Below are positions 9,980 through 21,225 of a stretch of 64,000 bases of DNA, in pieces. A program made the position numbers and the translations under genes. Positions within the stretch are counted from its first letter, which is position 1; each line of letters starts with the position of its first letter. The notes beneath the pieces were generated by a model. The model was not told where the DNA came from. It saw only the letters and a list, made by a program, of their open reading frames with translations, and ran no database searches. Origin of the DNA: Alviniconcha marisindica (Eukaryota > Mollusca > Gastropoda > Provannidae); the NCBI GenBank assembly GCA_018857735.1, contig JABMCL010000934.1, forward strand, positions 268,001 through 332,000, in the 5' to 3' direction.

Positions 9980-11040
9980 GTAACTTTGTTAGTATCGGTG
10001 AAAAGGGGTGACGTGTTTTGGGTCACGTTGATGGTAAGCATTGGCTTTCGACTTCTCGCTAAGGCAGTTATTGGCAAGGAGGGAAGCATGCTTTGAGCAA
10101 AGTGCATATCAATAACATTACGAGAACTAACATTTAAAAACTCTGTTCATGGTATCTGTAAGAGTAGAACGTACCGCAAGGAAACGATCTAGAAACTGAT
10201 GTCTTGCAGGATAAAAATATGAAAAGAAAATTTATTGCATTTTGCATGATACAGGATACTTACTGGTTCTTGTGGAGGGGTAAATTATAAATTCTTACAC
10301 TAGTTGCACAAGGGAAATTTATTGTCTCTTCAAGTAGGGCTAATTTATCAGTTCTGGCCGAAGGGGTAACTCGCTACTTTTTGCAGCAAGGCTAAGTAAG
10401 TGTAAGTTAGTGGTTGTTGCAGAAGGACTAATTCACATCATTTCTTTCAGGAGGGGTAGTATATTGGTGCTTGTAGAAGGGCTTGCAGCAGGGATGGGGG
10501 GGGGGGGGGGGGGGGAATCTCCCACCTTTGCCAGATTCGTTTTGTTTTGTTTTGTTATCATTTGAAACAAAGAACACTTCTAAAATGACACAAATTAAAA
10601 GGACTGGGAAAAAAGTTAATTTGTTTATGTATCATGTACTAAATCAGTAAATGACTGTAAACGTGAAGATAGTAATGATGGAGCATTTGTGGTGTGACGT
10701 TTTTGTTGTTGTTTTAATACAAAAACAGTTGCTACTGAATATTCTTGTAGCCTACTTCAGTGTTGTGAACCCCAGTGTAGGCCGTTAGACCCTTACAGGG
10801 GGTCATTGTGACCCTCACTTAAAATTTCTATCGGGAGCACTGAAACTAGGTGTGTTGATGTGCTGTTACTAATATAACCCCACCAAATGCAAATGAACTG
10901 GGCATTATGTGTATATGCTGAGAAGAACACAAGGGGGGGGGGGGGGGGATTTTATGGTGGCAGGTGACAAACGTTGCAGTCTTCTGCTTGATAAATCATC
11001 AGTTAATTGTCTTGCTGGGAAGAGAATGGATAATTATTTG
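9980..11040 (+). other. intron, mostly unique, with two poly-G tracts
   Basis: G-runs of about 20 and 16 bases lie at 10496-10515 and 10933-10948. A diverged GG-TAA-rich pattern with 'aaggggtaa' phrases occurs at 10260-10480. No gene is recognised. Confidence 0.5.
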
Positions 11041-11044
11041 CTCT

Positions 11045-11365
11045 CATCTGATTGGCATGGTTAACAAGAGTTCTGTGTCTTTGTGGGCCCTCATCTGATT
11101 AGCATGGTTGACGGAGTTCTGTGTCTTGCAGGCTCTCGTCTGATTGGCATGGTTAGAAGAGTTCTGTGTCTTTGCGGGCCCTCATCTGATTAGCATGGTT
11201 GACAGAGTTCTGTGTCTTGCAGGCTCTCGTCTGATTGGCATGGTTAAACGGAGTTCTGTGTCTTTGCGGGCCCTCATCGCACTAGCATGGTTGACAGAGT
11301 TCTGTGTCTTGCAGGCTCTCGTCTGATTGGCATGGTTAACAGAGTTCTGTGTCTTGCAGGAGAAT
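11045..11365 (+). repeat. minisatellite, about 45 bp, six to seven copies, with acceptor-like core
   Basis: Units contain TCTGATTGGCATGGTTAACA and GAGTTCTGTGTCTTGCAGGC. Several units carry TGTGTCTTGCAG, a good 3' splice-site match. The last copy reads TTGCAGGAGAATGG, close to the real exon start TTGCAG|GACAATGG at 11465. Confidence 0.9.
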
Positions 11366-11464
11366 GGGTAATTCATCAGTTCTGAAAGAAAAAAGGGATA
11401 CTTCGTCAAACTGTACAGCTCTGTGCAGAAGCTTGGACAGTTTATCCATGCTTTTGTTTTGCAG

Positions 11465-11629
11465 GACAATGGTTTCGCTGTGAAGTCACTGAAGTCAAGA
11501 CATCAAAAATTCATGTCAGTTTCCTCGACTATGGAAATGAGGCCATGCTGGATCTGTCTGATCTGCGTCCCCTGCCCAAGGACCTGAGTGATCGCTATCC
11601 CCTTGCCACTTTCAGATGCTCCATTTATG
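11465..11629 (+). CDS. Tudor-family exon 6 of window: barrel of eTud D
   Basis: The exon encodes residues 872-925, a nearly complete Tudor barrel: QWFRCEVTEVKTSKIHV with W873-F874, then SFLDYGNEAML with D892, Y893 and N895, then the helix SDLRPLPKDL and the strand FRCSIYG. These positions usually shape the dimethylarginine pocket. The acceptor is TTTTGTTTTGCAG and the donor is TTATG|GTGAGT, both strong. The phases match G9783 and the two bases at 15320. The donor is the first unit of the long minisatellite that follows. Confidence 0.93.
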
Positions 11630-13500
11630 GTGAGTAACACAAAGACATCTGATGGCTCTCCGGTGAGTGGCACAGACATCTGAGTGAGTGACCCAAAGAC
11701 TTGTATGATTGTTATCCTGTGAGTGACCCAAAGACTTGTGTGATTGTTATCCTGTGAGTGACCCAAAGACTTGTGTGATTGTTATCCTGTGCATGACACA
11801 GAGACTTGTGTTATTGTTATCCTGTGCATGACACAGAGACTTGTGTGATTGTTGTCCTGTGAGTGACCCCAAGACTTGTGTGATTGTTGTCCTGTGAGTG
11901 ACCCAAAGACTTGTGTGATTGTTATCCTGTGCATGACACAAAGACTTGTGTGATTGTTATCCTGTGAGTGACCCAAAGACTTGTGTGATTGTTGTCCTGT
12001 GAGTGACCCCAAGACTTGTGTGATTGTTGTCCTGTGAGTGACCCAAAGACTTGTGTGATTGTTATCCTGTGCATGACACAAAGACTTGTGTAATTGTTAT
12101 CCTGTGAGTGACCCAAAGACTTGTGTTATTGTTGTCCTGTGAGTGACCCCAAGACTTGTGTGATTGTTGTCCTGTGAGTGACCCAAAGACTTGTGTGATT
12201 GTTATCCTGTGCATGACACAAAGACTTGTGTGATTGTTATCATGTGCATCCTGTGTGTGACACAAAGACTTGTGTAATTGTCATCCTGTGCATGACACAA
12301 ACTTGTGTGATTGTCATCCTGTGCGTGACACAAGTACTTGTAATTGCCATCCTGTGCGTGACACAAAGACTTGTGTAATTGTCATCCTGTAAATGACACA
12401 AAGACTTGTGTGATTGTCATCCTGTATAAAACTATAAGTGACACAAAGACTTGTGTGATTGTTGTCCTGTGTGGGACACAGACTTGTGTGATTGTCATCC
12501 TGGCATGACACAAAACTTGTGTAATTGTTATCCTTTGTGTGAACCAGACTTGTGTGATTGTCATCCTGTGTGTGACACAAAGATATGTGTAATTGTCATC
12601 TGTAAGTGACACAAAGACTTGTGTAATTGTCATCCTGTAAGTGACAAAAAGATGTGATTGTTGTCCTGTGAGTGACACAAAGACTTGTGTAATTGTTATC
12701 CTGTAAGTGACACAGAGACTTGTGTGATTGTTATCCTGTGTGTGACACAAAGACTTGTGTGATTGTTGTCCTGTAAGTGACACAGAGACTTGTGTGATTG
12801 TTATCCTGTGTGTGACACAAAGACTTGTGTGATTATCATCCTGTGACACAGACCTGTGTGATTGTAATCCTGTGAGTGACACAAAGAGTGAAAGACTTGG
12901 GTAATTGTTATCCTGTGTGTGACCCAAAGACTTTTGTGATTATGATCTTTTGAATGACACAAAGAGTTGAGATTGTTATTCAGTGGGTAACCTAAAACTT
13001 GTGTGATTGTTATGCTATGGGTGACCTAAAGACCTGTGTGATTGTTGTCCCAAAGGTGACCTAAAGATTTGTGTTATTCCAGGGGTGACCTAAAGACTTG
13101 TGTGATTGTTGTTATCCTATGGGTGACCTAAAGGCTTGTGATTGTTATCCTATGGGTGACCTAAAGACTTGTGTGATAGTTATCTTAGGGTTGACCTAGG
13201 GACTTGTGGGATAACCCAGGGGTGACCTAAAAATGTATGGGATTGTTATCCTACGGGTGACTTAGGAACATGTGTGACTGTTATCCCATGGGTGACCTAG
13301 GAACTTGTGTGATTGTTATCCTGGGGGTAACCTAAAGATTTGTGGGATTGTTATCCTGGGGGTGACCTAAAGACTTGTGCAATTGTTATCCTATGGGTGA
13401 CCCAGAGACATATGTTATTGTTATCCCTTTGGCGAGCTAAAGATTTGTGTGATTGTTATCCTATGAGTGACCTAAAGATTTGAGGGATTGTTATAGAAAA
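11630..13500 (+). repeat. minisatellite, about 35 bp, some 50 copies, each beginning with the exon donor GTGAGT
   Basis: The array starts with the splice donor itself (GTGAGTAACACAAAGACATC). Typical units read GTGAGTGACCCAAAGACTTG then TGTGATTGTTATCCT. Left units are regular; right units drift (GGTGACCTAAAGA types). A few more degraded units occur at 14222-14380. Many units keep a full GTGAGT, so the intron begins with a long series of donor-like sites. Confidence 0.96.
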
Positions 13501-14221
13501 CCTTCCTCTTCTCACAGTATTTTCATCCCAGCTAATATCAGTACCCAGTTTCTGCTACAGTCATTGTGTGTGTGTTTGTTTTTCCATAAAATACTTTTGA
13601 AATATTTTAGGAGTGCTTACCTTTGAAAATCCCTTTTATTAAAAAGAAGAAGCACTCGGGGCTTTAAGTGCATTAAAGTAAATTTTTATTTTTTCCCCGG
13701 GGGATGTAAAGTTTGGGTTGATTTTTTGGGCCCACCAAGAAAATCCAACATTGTCCCAGTTCAAATCTCAAAAAAAACCTTGTTTGCCCATGCTTTCCAG
13801 TAGAATCTAGTTTTTCAAAAAGGTGTGTCTGTGTCTGGCTGTTGAGTGTAGATGGATGAATGAATAGGGGGGAGGGGGGGGGGGAAGGGGGGTTTTAAAA
13901 GGGGTAGGGAGGGCGGGGGAGGGGGAGAGAGCATGAGAGACTAGGAAAGAGTATTGATTATTTATTTTTTTTTTTTCCAATTTCAATAAATTTTACTTTT
14001 GTGGTGTGTGTGTGTGTGTGGGGTTTGTGGGTTTTGGTGTGTGATTTTAAATGGTATTGTTTGATAGGTGATAATGGTGACTACAATATTTAAGTCCGTT
14101 TGTTGAAATGTATGTGTTTTTTTTAATTGGTTTTGTCAAAACTTTTACACACAGTGAGTTTAACTCGGGTTAGAGAAACAGCGCTTTATAAGAATTATTT
14201 TTTATTGTTATTAATATTATC
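13501..14221 (+). other. low-complexity intron with possible consensus errors
   Basis: Runs of G, T and A and a TG microsatellite (about 14004-14020) alternate with unique sequence. The sequence near 14150-14222 (reverse of TATAAAGCGC...GAGTTAAACTCA) is shared with 48650-48690. Homopolymer-rich text here looks like uncorrected long-read sequence, which is inference. Confidence 0.4.
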
Positions 14222-14439
14222 CTATGGGTGATCCAAAGAATTATGATTATCATATGGGTGACCCAAAGACAGGTGATTGTTATCCCTTTGGTGACCTAAA
14301 GACCTGTGTGATTGTTATCCCAGAGGCAACCTAAAGACTTGTGTGATTATCCTGTGGGTTACCTAAAGACTTCTACATACTGATCTGTTGTTTTCTTCTC
14401 ATTGTACCAACCCATCACAAGTAATACATGTATTTGGGT

Positions 14440-14530
14440 ATTAATTGCTTGATTGATTGATATTTTATTCATACGAAGGCCATGGCCCTTCATGAAGGGG
14501 TGCACATACAGTTTGATACAAAGACATTAA
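14440..14530 (-). mobile_element. possible LINE 3' end with TCAA tail
   Basis: Read on the minus strand, CCTTCATGAAGGGCCATGGC precedes GAATAAAATATCAATCAATC. A stem-loop plus short tandem tail is a common end for non-LTR elements of some clades. No coding part is attached. The 700 bases after it (14531-15240) show nothing I recognise. Confidence 0.35.
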
Positions 14531-15244
14531 AAAAGAAGAAGTTTGTTTTGCATTCTATAAGTAATAACTATTAAGTACAACGGGTTTATTAGTACTAAGT
14601 AGTAACAGTATCCCTAATCTTGAAAACCTTGTACAGAAAAATGGACAGTATTCTGACAATTCTGGTTGGTTAAATTAACAATCGGAGAGAGAGAGTGTGT
14701 GTGTGTGTCTGTGATGAAGTGTGTGTATCCCTATGTCTTTGTAAGCACTCTGGCTCGGCTCTATGAGATGGGACGCCATAAATACTGTATTATTGCTATT
14801 ATTATTATTATCATTATTGTGTGATTGTTATCCCTTTGGTGACTAAAGAATTGTGGGATGTTTCAGAGTAAATTGTGACAGGAGCTCCTGATCAAATGTG
14901 AATTGTCAGATATTTTTGGTGTAGTATTTGTTTCTCAATGTGACAAAACATTTTTTAGAGGCAGATTTCATGTATTGTATGTGTGAGGAGGAGGAGGGGG
15001 GGGCCTAAAAAATGCAACATACCCCAAATGTTTTAGATTTCTTTGTAGAAAATGAAAAGTTGCAAACCATGCATAAAATCACAACACAGTTCATAATTTA
15101 TAACAGAAACTGCCATTTCACACTTCAGACGTGGTGAAAATTGCATGCCTGGCTTAAAATGAACAATAAATATGTCAAAATGTTATATTGTTCACAAGAC
15201 ATTTTTAGTGATGTGTAAATAAAACACTGAAGTTGGACCAACAT

Positions 15245-15330
15245 GTGAATGCATGTTGATGGTTACTTGTGTTCTACAGGCATCAGCCCCTACTGTTGAT
15301 GGTTACTTGTGTTCTACAGGCATCAGCCCC
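15245..15330 (+). repeat. 40-bp tandem duplication of the 3' splice site of exon 15320
   Basis: GTTGATGGTTACTTGTGTTC, TACAG and the first exon bases GCATCAGCCCC occur twice, so there are two equal acceptors, at 15279 and 15319. Only the second keeps the frame; the first leads to a stop after five codons (GISPYC). Confidence 0.93.
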
Positions 15331-15529
15331 CCTTCTGGTGATGGATGGGATGAAGACACTGTGCTGTTCTTCAAAGGGCTGCTGGATACGCATTTGTTCA
15401 GCTTGACAGTTAAGGCGGAAGACAGTGGTGTCTGCCATGTTGTCTTGACAAGTTGTGCCACAGGGGAGGATGTGGCGCAGAAGCTGTTGGACAGTGGCAG
15501 AGCACTTCCTCACACGCCGATACATACTA
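15320..15529 (+). CDS. Tudor-family exon 7 of window: C-terminal lobe of eTud D
   Basis: The exon encodes residues 927-995, beginning ISPPSGDGWDEDTVLFFKGL and ending ALPHTPIHT. It is the nuclease-like lobe that closes eTud D and resembles exon 294-434 in position and phase. The acceptor is TGTGTTCTACAG, the second of two tandem copies. The donor is ATACTA|GTGAGC. If the donor were not used, translation would end four codons later at a TAG (15541). The donor context is repeated through the following array as CAGACTA|GTGAG. Confidence 0.88.
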
Positions 15530-15755
15530 GTGAGCTTTTGTAGATCTCAGTTCCTTGATGCCAACCAGACTAGTGAGTTCTTTTAAACTCAGGTTTTGTA
15601 GATTTCTGTTCCTCTCAACTTTAACACAGACTAAAGAGTTTTTATGGATCTGTTTTTCACACTTAAACACACAGACAAATGAGTTTTTATTGAGCTCTGT
15701 TCCTCACACTTCAACTCAGACTTGTCAGTTTCTATGAGTCTGTTCCTGATCCTAA
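15530..15755 (+). repeat. minisatellite of about 45-60 bp seeded at the exon 15529 donor, part 1
   Basis: The intron starts GTGAGCTTTTGTAGATCTCA. Units repeat CACAGACTAGTGAGTTTTTA then TGGATCTCTGTTCCTCACAC. Many of them thus repeat an acceptor-like CACAG, the four exon-end bases ACTA, and a GTGAG donor. The array is interrupted by a MITE-like element and continues at 16430. Confidence 0.88.
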
Positions 15756-16420
15756 AGCCCCGTCTTAATTGGGCGAATGTTTCTTTGTGAACTTCGTTGG
15801 AAGTATTCGGCGAAGCTAGTTGGTTCTTAATTGGGCGAATGTTTCTTTGTGAACTTAGTTGGAAGTATTCGGCGAAGCTAGTTGGTCTTAATTTGGGGGA
15901 ATTTTCTTTGGAACCTGTTGGAAGTATTCGTCGAAGCTAATTTGGGGGGCCAAAAAGTTTCCTCAACATGTTTGGGAACTTCGCCCTATTTGGGGATCCT
16001 TTCCTCTGATTGGCTGAGAGCGAGCTCTCCTGGGATGAAAAAAAAAAAAAAATAAAAATGGGTGCGGTGTTGCAGGTTCTTCCCCTGCTTCGGAGGGAAT
16101 TTTTTATTGTTGACTTGGGGGGGCAGCCTTTTTCTCGGGCCGAGAATGAGATACTAGTTTGTTGAATTACCCTTTAGGGAGGGGAAAGTATATTGACTTT
16201 ACTTGATGACTTTTGCCTACATTTTCGATAAAGCTGTCTGCGTGTGTCTGCCGCAAGTTTGGGGCCGAAATTGCATCTCTTACAAAGCCAGTTAAGAACG
16301 AAGTAAAGTTTGGACTGTCCGAAACCATGTTTGGCGAACTAAAAGTTCAGTTAAGAAAAAAATCAAGTTCATCAAACTGTCCGAATTGTTCCGGGCCTTG
16401 CCAAAATTGAACTTTAAAAG
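15756..16420 (+). mobile_element. MITE-like element with inverted ends, copy 1
   Basis: The left end, TAAAGCCCCGTCTTAATTGG then GCGAATGTTTCTTTGTGAAC, and the interior phrase CCTCTGATTGGCTGAGAGC match a second copy at 46611-47238. The right end is homologous but damaged. It carries no transposase. It lies inside the minisatellite, which has the same unit on both sides, so it inserted after the array formed. Many single-base and homopolymer differences from copy 2 suggest decay or sequence errors. Confidence 0.8.
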
Positions 16421-16429
16421 ATGGGGAGT

Positions 16430-17175
16430 TTTTATAAAATTTCTTCACTTAAACACAGACTCATGACATTTTATGATCTGTGTTCCTCACACTTCATAAC
16501 AGACTAGTGATTGAATTTTTAAAAAACTTTTATGGATCTGTTCCTCACCCTGACAGACTGGTGAGGTATTTTGTTTGTGTTTTTTGTTAATAGATCTCAG
16601 CACCTCACACGGTCACACAGACTAGTGAGTTTGTATGGATCTGTTCCTCACCCTGACAGACTGGTGAGGTAAAAAAAAAAAAAAAAGAGAAGTTTTCTTT
16701 ATAGATCTCAGCACCTCACACAGTCATACAGACTAGTGAGTTTTTATGGATCTCTGTTCCTCACACTTCAGCACAGACTGGTGAGTTTTGGGATGTCTGT
16801 TCCTCAGACCAACACAGACTGTGACATTTTGTAGATCTCTGTTTCTCAAATTCAGACACAAACTAGTAAGATCTCTGTTTCTCAGACTTGCACTCACACC
16901 ATTGAGTTTTTATTTTTTTATGGATCTCTGTTCTTCTGACACAGACTAGTGGGCTTTATAGATGTCTATCTCTCAGACTTGGACACAGACTAGTTTGCTT
17001 TTTAGATCGTTGTTTCTCAGACTCGGACACAGACTAGTTTGCTTTTTAGATCGTTGTTTCTCAGACTCGGACACAGACTAGTTTGCTTTTTAGATCGTTG
17101 TTTCTCAGACTCGGACACAGACTAGCATGTTTTTGCAGACCTCTGTTCCTTGGACTCAGACACAGACTAATGAGG
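16430..17175 (+). repeat. continuation of the ACTAGTGAG minisatellite
   Basis: Units continue with CACAGACTAGTGAGTTTTTA types and later GACACAGACTAGTTTGCTTT and GACACAGACTAGCATGTTTT types. The last type is the one amplified in inverted orientation at 21343-21806. Confidence 0.9.
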
Positions 17176-17182
17176 TTGTTTT

Positions 17183-17210
17183 AAAATATATATATATATA
17201 TATATGTATA
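17183..17210 (+). repeat. AT dinucleotide microsatellite
   Basis: About ten TA units follow TTGTTTTAAAA at the right edge of the array. The same junction, inverted, appears at 21327-21352. Confidence 0.9.
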
Positions 17211-18300
17211 GTGCCAAAAAGGTGTGCATGAAAAGGGGGGCACAGTAGGTCAGAAAAAAAGTATGAAATAAAGTAAAAGAAGTAGGTTTTTAGAATGTTT
17301 ACTATATTGGTAATCATCACTTCAAAGTGGAAGATAACGACTTTTTTAGTTTTTGAGAAAACGAGCTTTAAAAGATGAAAAGTGTTTATGTCGGTGTCAG
17401 GGATTGCGACACAAAAGTGCTACTGTATGGCTGGTAAATTATTTTTTTTATTCCAACCACTTTAAACAGATTAAGGATGTCCTCATAAGTATTTTCAAAA
17501 AAATTTGTTTCAGCCTGACTTCTTACAAAAATATTGACATGTATGTTTGTCGCAATACCTGACATCCACAAAATTTAAAATATTTTCCCTTTTTTCTTTC
17601 TGACAACAAAAAACCAAAGTTTCATCCATTCGCCATTCAAATTCTAGCGTAGGTAACAGACACACGGAAAGTCAGTTTTGAGGAATTTGTTTTTTTCTTG
17701 ACATAGCACAAAAAAATACAAAAAGTGTCGAACATCAGCATTACAGCAAAGTATGACAGTCATAAATGTGACTTGACAGTGCAATAATTATTGAAGTTTC
17801 TACATTGTCTTCAACTAAAAATTAAAAAAAAAAAATATATTTAAACACAGTGTACATTAAACTTATGATTTTTGGTTTTGTTTTACTGCAGAATCATAAA
17901 ATGTCAAACATCAGCTTGCGACAGTCATAAGACTTGACAGTACAACATTAAACTTTCTCTTAGCTATAAAAATACACATAATGTAGTAAAGTAGTATGTA
18001 TTTGATCCAGAGTACTGCATGCAACTTCCTTTTTGATAGGCTTTACATACAATTGGCTTGTAATTATAGCATTGTAACCCTTTTGGGCCCTTTCCCACTG
18101 CACTCTTTTTCAGTCAAAAACAAAAAATTTTAACAGAAGTCTAAAACACCATACCCCCCTACAGTATAAAAAGAAACTGCCCCCTTGAATTTTTCAAGAA
18201 AAAGCACACCAAAACAGCACAGCACCAAAGAAAAAGAAAAACTCTTACAAAAAAACAGAAACAACTTTGAATTTTGTGTATGTCACATCTCCACTAGGTC
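17211..18300. other. AT-rich stretch without recognisable gene
   Basis: Only short open frames without coding character are present. The base composition differs from the array DNA around it, and it may belong to the insertion that carries the LINE remnant. Confidence 0.4.
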
Positions 18301-18359
18301 AATACTCTTGCGGGGGAAAACCCGAGGACCCCACCCTAGCCATCATCAACACTACTTAC

Positions 18360-19745
18360 TTGGGGGGCATGGCCTACCCCGAAGGTACTGTTTTTGGAAG
18401 ACGTGAACAAAAAGTCTCAAGGGTGGGCAAGCAGCCACACCCTCAGTGAGGCTTTCCCAACCCTTTGTTGCGTTGGGAAAAAGAAGAATTTCCTGTAGTC
18501 AGTATGACATTTGACAGGAGGGCACTGGGTTAACAGGGAATGGGAATGATGGGTCCTGTGATATGGGATAGTCACCTTTTATTCATTGGTGTCGTGGCTA
18601 TGGAGCCATGGTGAGGGGGAATTATAAAAGTTCACCAGTCTTGCTTTCCTGCACCTATGTTGGAGATATGGTCAGCCTAGTCACCCATGTTTGTTGACAC
18701 GGATATCCTGCAGCATCTCTGTGGTTCCACCATGCTGCCTTTTGCTGTACAGATTTAGGCGGTTGATAGGTTGTTTTTTGGGTGCCAGATAGAGCTTGCA
18801 TATTCCAGGACGGTGTGACAACTCCCTTTGTAGGCCTTCCCTTTTTATTAAAGAGGTGCTGATTTCAGGGTTTTCCCCAGAACCCAGGGTCCTGTTTGCT
18901 TTTTTGGTGATGTTGATGTGTTCCCAGGTGGCGTTGAGGTCAGTGTGCCCCAAAGAAGTGAGTACTGTTGACTGATTTGAGCATCTGGCCAGCAGAGATG
19001 GTAGTTTTTCCCTCTTGCTTTTAGAACCTTAGGAGTCACATTGCCCGGGTAGAAGCACTGTTCCATCTGCTTTCATTACCCATACAGAAAGTTTAGATCA
19101 TTTGGAGTATTGCTTGATCTTCAGCGTGGAGATGGGGCATGACAGATGGTGTCATCTTCAAACAATCTCGTCTGGGGGAGGCTGTTTGGCAGGTCACTGA
19201 TTATAGGACAAACAATTTTGGGGAAGAACATTGCCTTTAAGGGACCTGAGTCATGGGACAAAGTTCAACTTTATACCCTCAACATGACGCTTGTTGGTTC
19301 TCAGGGGAAACTCTTGATCCATGTGTTTGTTCACCGGTACCCCAAATGGGGGCAACCCTTTTGAAGCAGGCCTTGGAGAAGTCCAGCCCCAAGGTTACCA
19401 GTTTCCCCGCCTGAAAGTCATGCGCGAGTTCACTGATTTTAGTGATTAGGCCAAGGGGTTGGGTTTCCATTCATGAGCAACCCATCTGAAGCCATGTTGT
19501 TCAGGAGCTATGATGATGTTGTCTTGTGCATGATGTACTGATGAAATATGCGAGGATCTTGCACTGTTGCAGATGACACTTGTGAAGGAAATTTGGGCGG
19601 AAATTTTTTTAATGGGAGCATTCTTAAAGACAGGTGTGATAAGTGGTTTCCCAATCTTTAGGCACAGGCTGCTACTGAATGAGGAGTTGATGATCAAGGT
19701 CATTCATAGCAGGGGCAATTTTGTCCTACTCCAGGTATGTCACAG
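18360..19745 (-). pseudogene. broken non-LTR retrotransposon reverse transcriptase
   Basis: Minus-strand fragments in shifting frames match the order of a LINE reverse transcriptase of the Jockey/CR1/L2 group: ISFTSVICN and PEQHGFRW near 19650-19480, KLVTLGLDFSKAC near 19420-19360, LPNSLPQTRLFEDDTI near 19190-19145 where the usual FADD catalytic box reads FEDD, and a C-terminal part with HTDYRKF and VWLPTLETF near 18500-18410. Stops and frameshifts separate these pieces, and the altered FEDD box would also inactivate the enzyme. It lies antisense to the TDRD gene within its last intron. No 5' ORF or target duplication was found. Confidence 0.8.
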
Positions 19746-21090
19746 TTATTGGTCTGAAAAAATAAGACAATAACAACCAACATGAGAAACATCATCAACA
19801 AAAATTCCTTCCACAAACATAATGTATCCATAAAATACAATGAATAATTCAATAAAATTAAAAGTATCAAACCTAAAAAAACCAAACAAGCAAAATAAAA
19901 AGTTAGGAGTACTTACAAACCATAGTAAATGATCTTAGGGCCCTTTCAAAACTTAAACAAAAAGGTGTCAAATTCATCAGCACCAAAATTTTTGGGGTAA
20001 CCCTTTTTGACCGACTTTAAACCTGTATTTTTTAAAAAATTTTTTTAAATGTTATTCTGGCCTCCCCCCATGATTTTCAAAAAAAGGCTTGAAATTTGGG
20101 TTCAACTTCATATTTCACAAAAGTCTGCACTATGCCCAAAAACCCCTGGTATCGGACGTCCAAATTACACAAAAGCTCATGCTGCAATATAATTCTTCAT
20201 TGCGATACTAGCACAAGCAGCCACCGCAAATCTCACCCCTTGCATAAAAACGACACTTGTCCACTGCGCTCTAACCTGAACAAAAGATCATCTAAATAAC
20301 TATTAACTAGCTGTTTAATAAAATAAACGGTTTTTTAAAAAATTTTTGATCGGAGTCAAGAATGGTCGGAGTAGCCTCACGAAAATAATTGCGACGTACC
20401 TTTCAAAGTTTCGCAGCAGAAGATTCCTTTAAAGCCATTCAAATCAAATTGACCGGGAATGTCACGTGGTACCTTTGTGTTTGTTTACAAAATGTAAACC
20501 TATAATGTTTTGTTTTTCCTCAAACTTTTTAGATAGCGGACGTCATATATTCGACAAAAATTTTGGGGGGGGAAATTTTGTTTAAAGTAACAAGGTTGTT
20601 TGGTTAAATTTTTTAAAGCTGCTGAGTGATTGACCGCGAGTCTGATGTGGGGGGATGAAAGCACTTCCCCTCATGTCAAGGGCAAGTTTGTTTTTAGTCG
20701 TTGTGAAAGTTCGCGTTTCGTAACGACACAGATGACGTCCATCAAATAAAGTTCGATATGCTTTTTGCAAAAGCATAATTTGTTGGAAGTTTTTCTGATG
20801 CTGGATCTTGTAAAACGATCTTTCGCGAACAAACAGATGTGATAAATATAACTTTTCCCTGTTTTCTTTAACCAAACCACCCGACCACGCTTTTCGTGTT
20901 TGAATTTCAGCAGTAAAATCACACTTTAACGGACATATTTCCCAAACCGCTTCAAAATTTCTGCTGCTATTATTTCAGCTAATCCTCTTCATTTTCCCAC
21001 ATTCAACCCACACAATGACAAAATATTTTTTTAAACATCTTTTATTTCAGCAAACCAAATCACCCTTTTCAACCCCCCTTTTTGGACTTA
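19746..21090. other. unclassified sequence, no gene recognised
   Basis: The stretch is AT-rich on the left. At 20340-20990 it has the look of promoter-like or element DNA with motifs such as TGACCGGGAATGTCACGTGG, but I cannot assign it. Open frames are short. Confidence 0.35.
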
Positions 21091-21097
21091 GCATAGA

Positions 21098-21114
21098 GAA
21101 AAAGAGAGAGAGAG

Positions 21115-21154
<40 letters not shown>

Positions 21155-21168
21155 AAGAAAGAAAGCTC
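21098..21168 (+). repeat. GA and GAAA microsatellite
   Basis: A run of GA dinucleotides is followed by four AAAG units. It lies just outside the left arm of the foldback structure. Confidence 0.92.
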
Positions 21169-21225
21169 TCTGTGACTCCTGGGCACCGCACCGTGCAGGA
21201 AGGACTGAGTATGATGTCATGTAGA

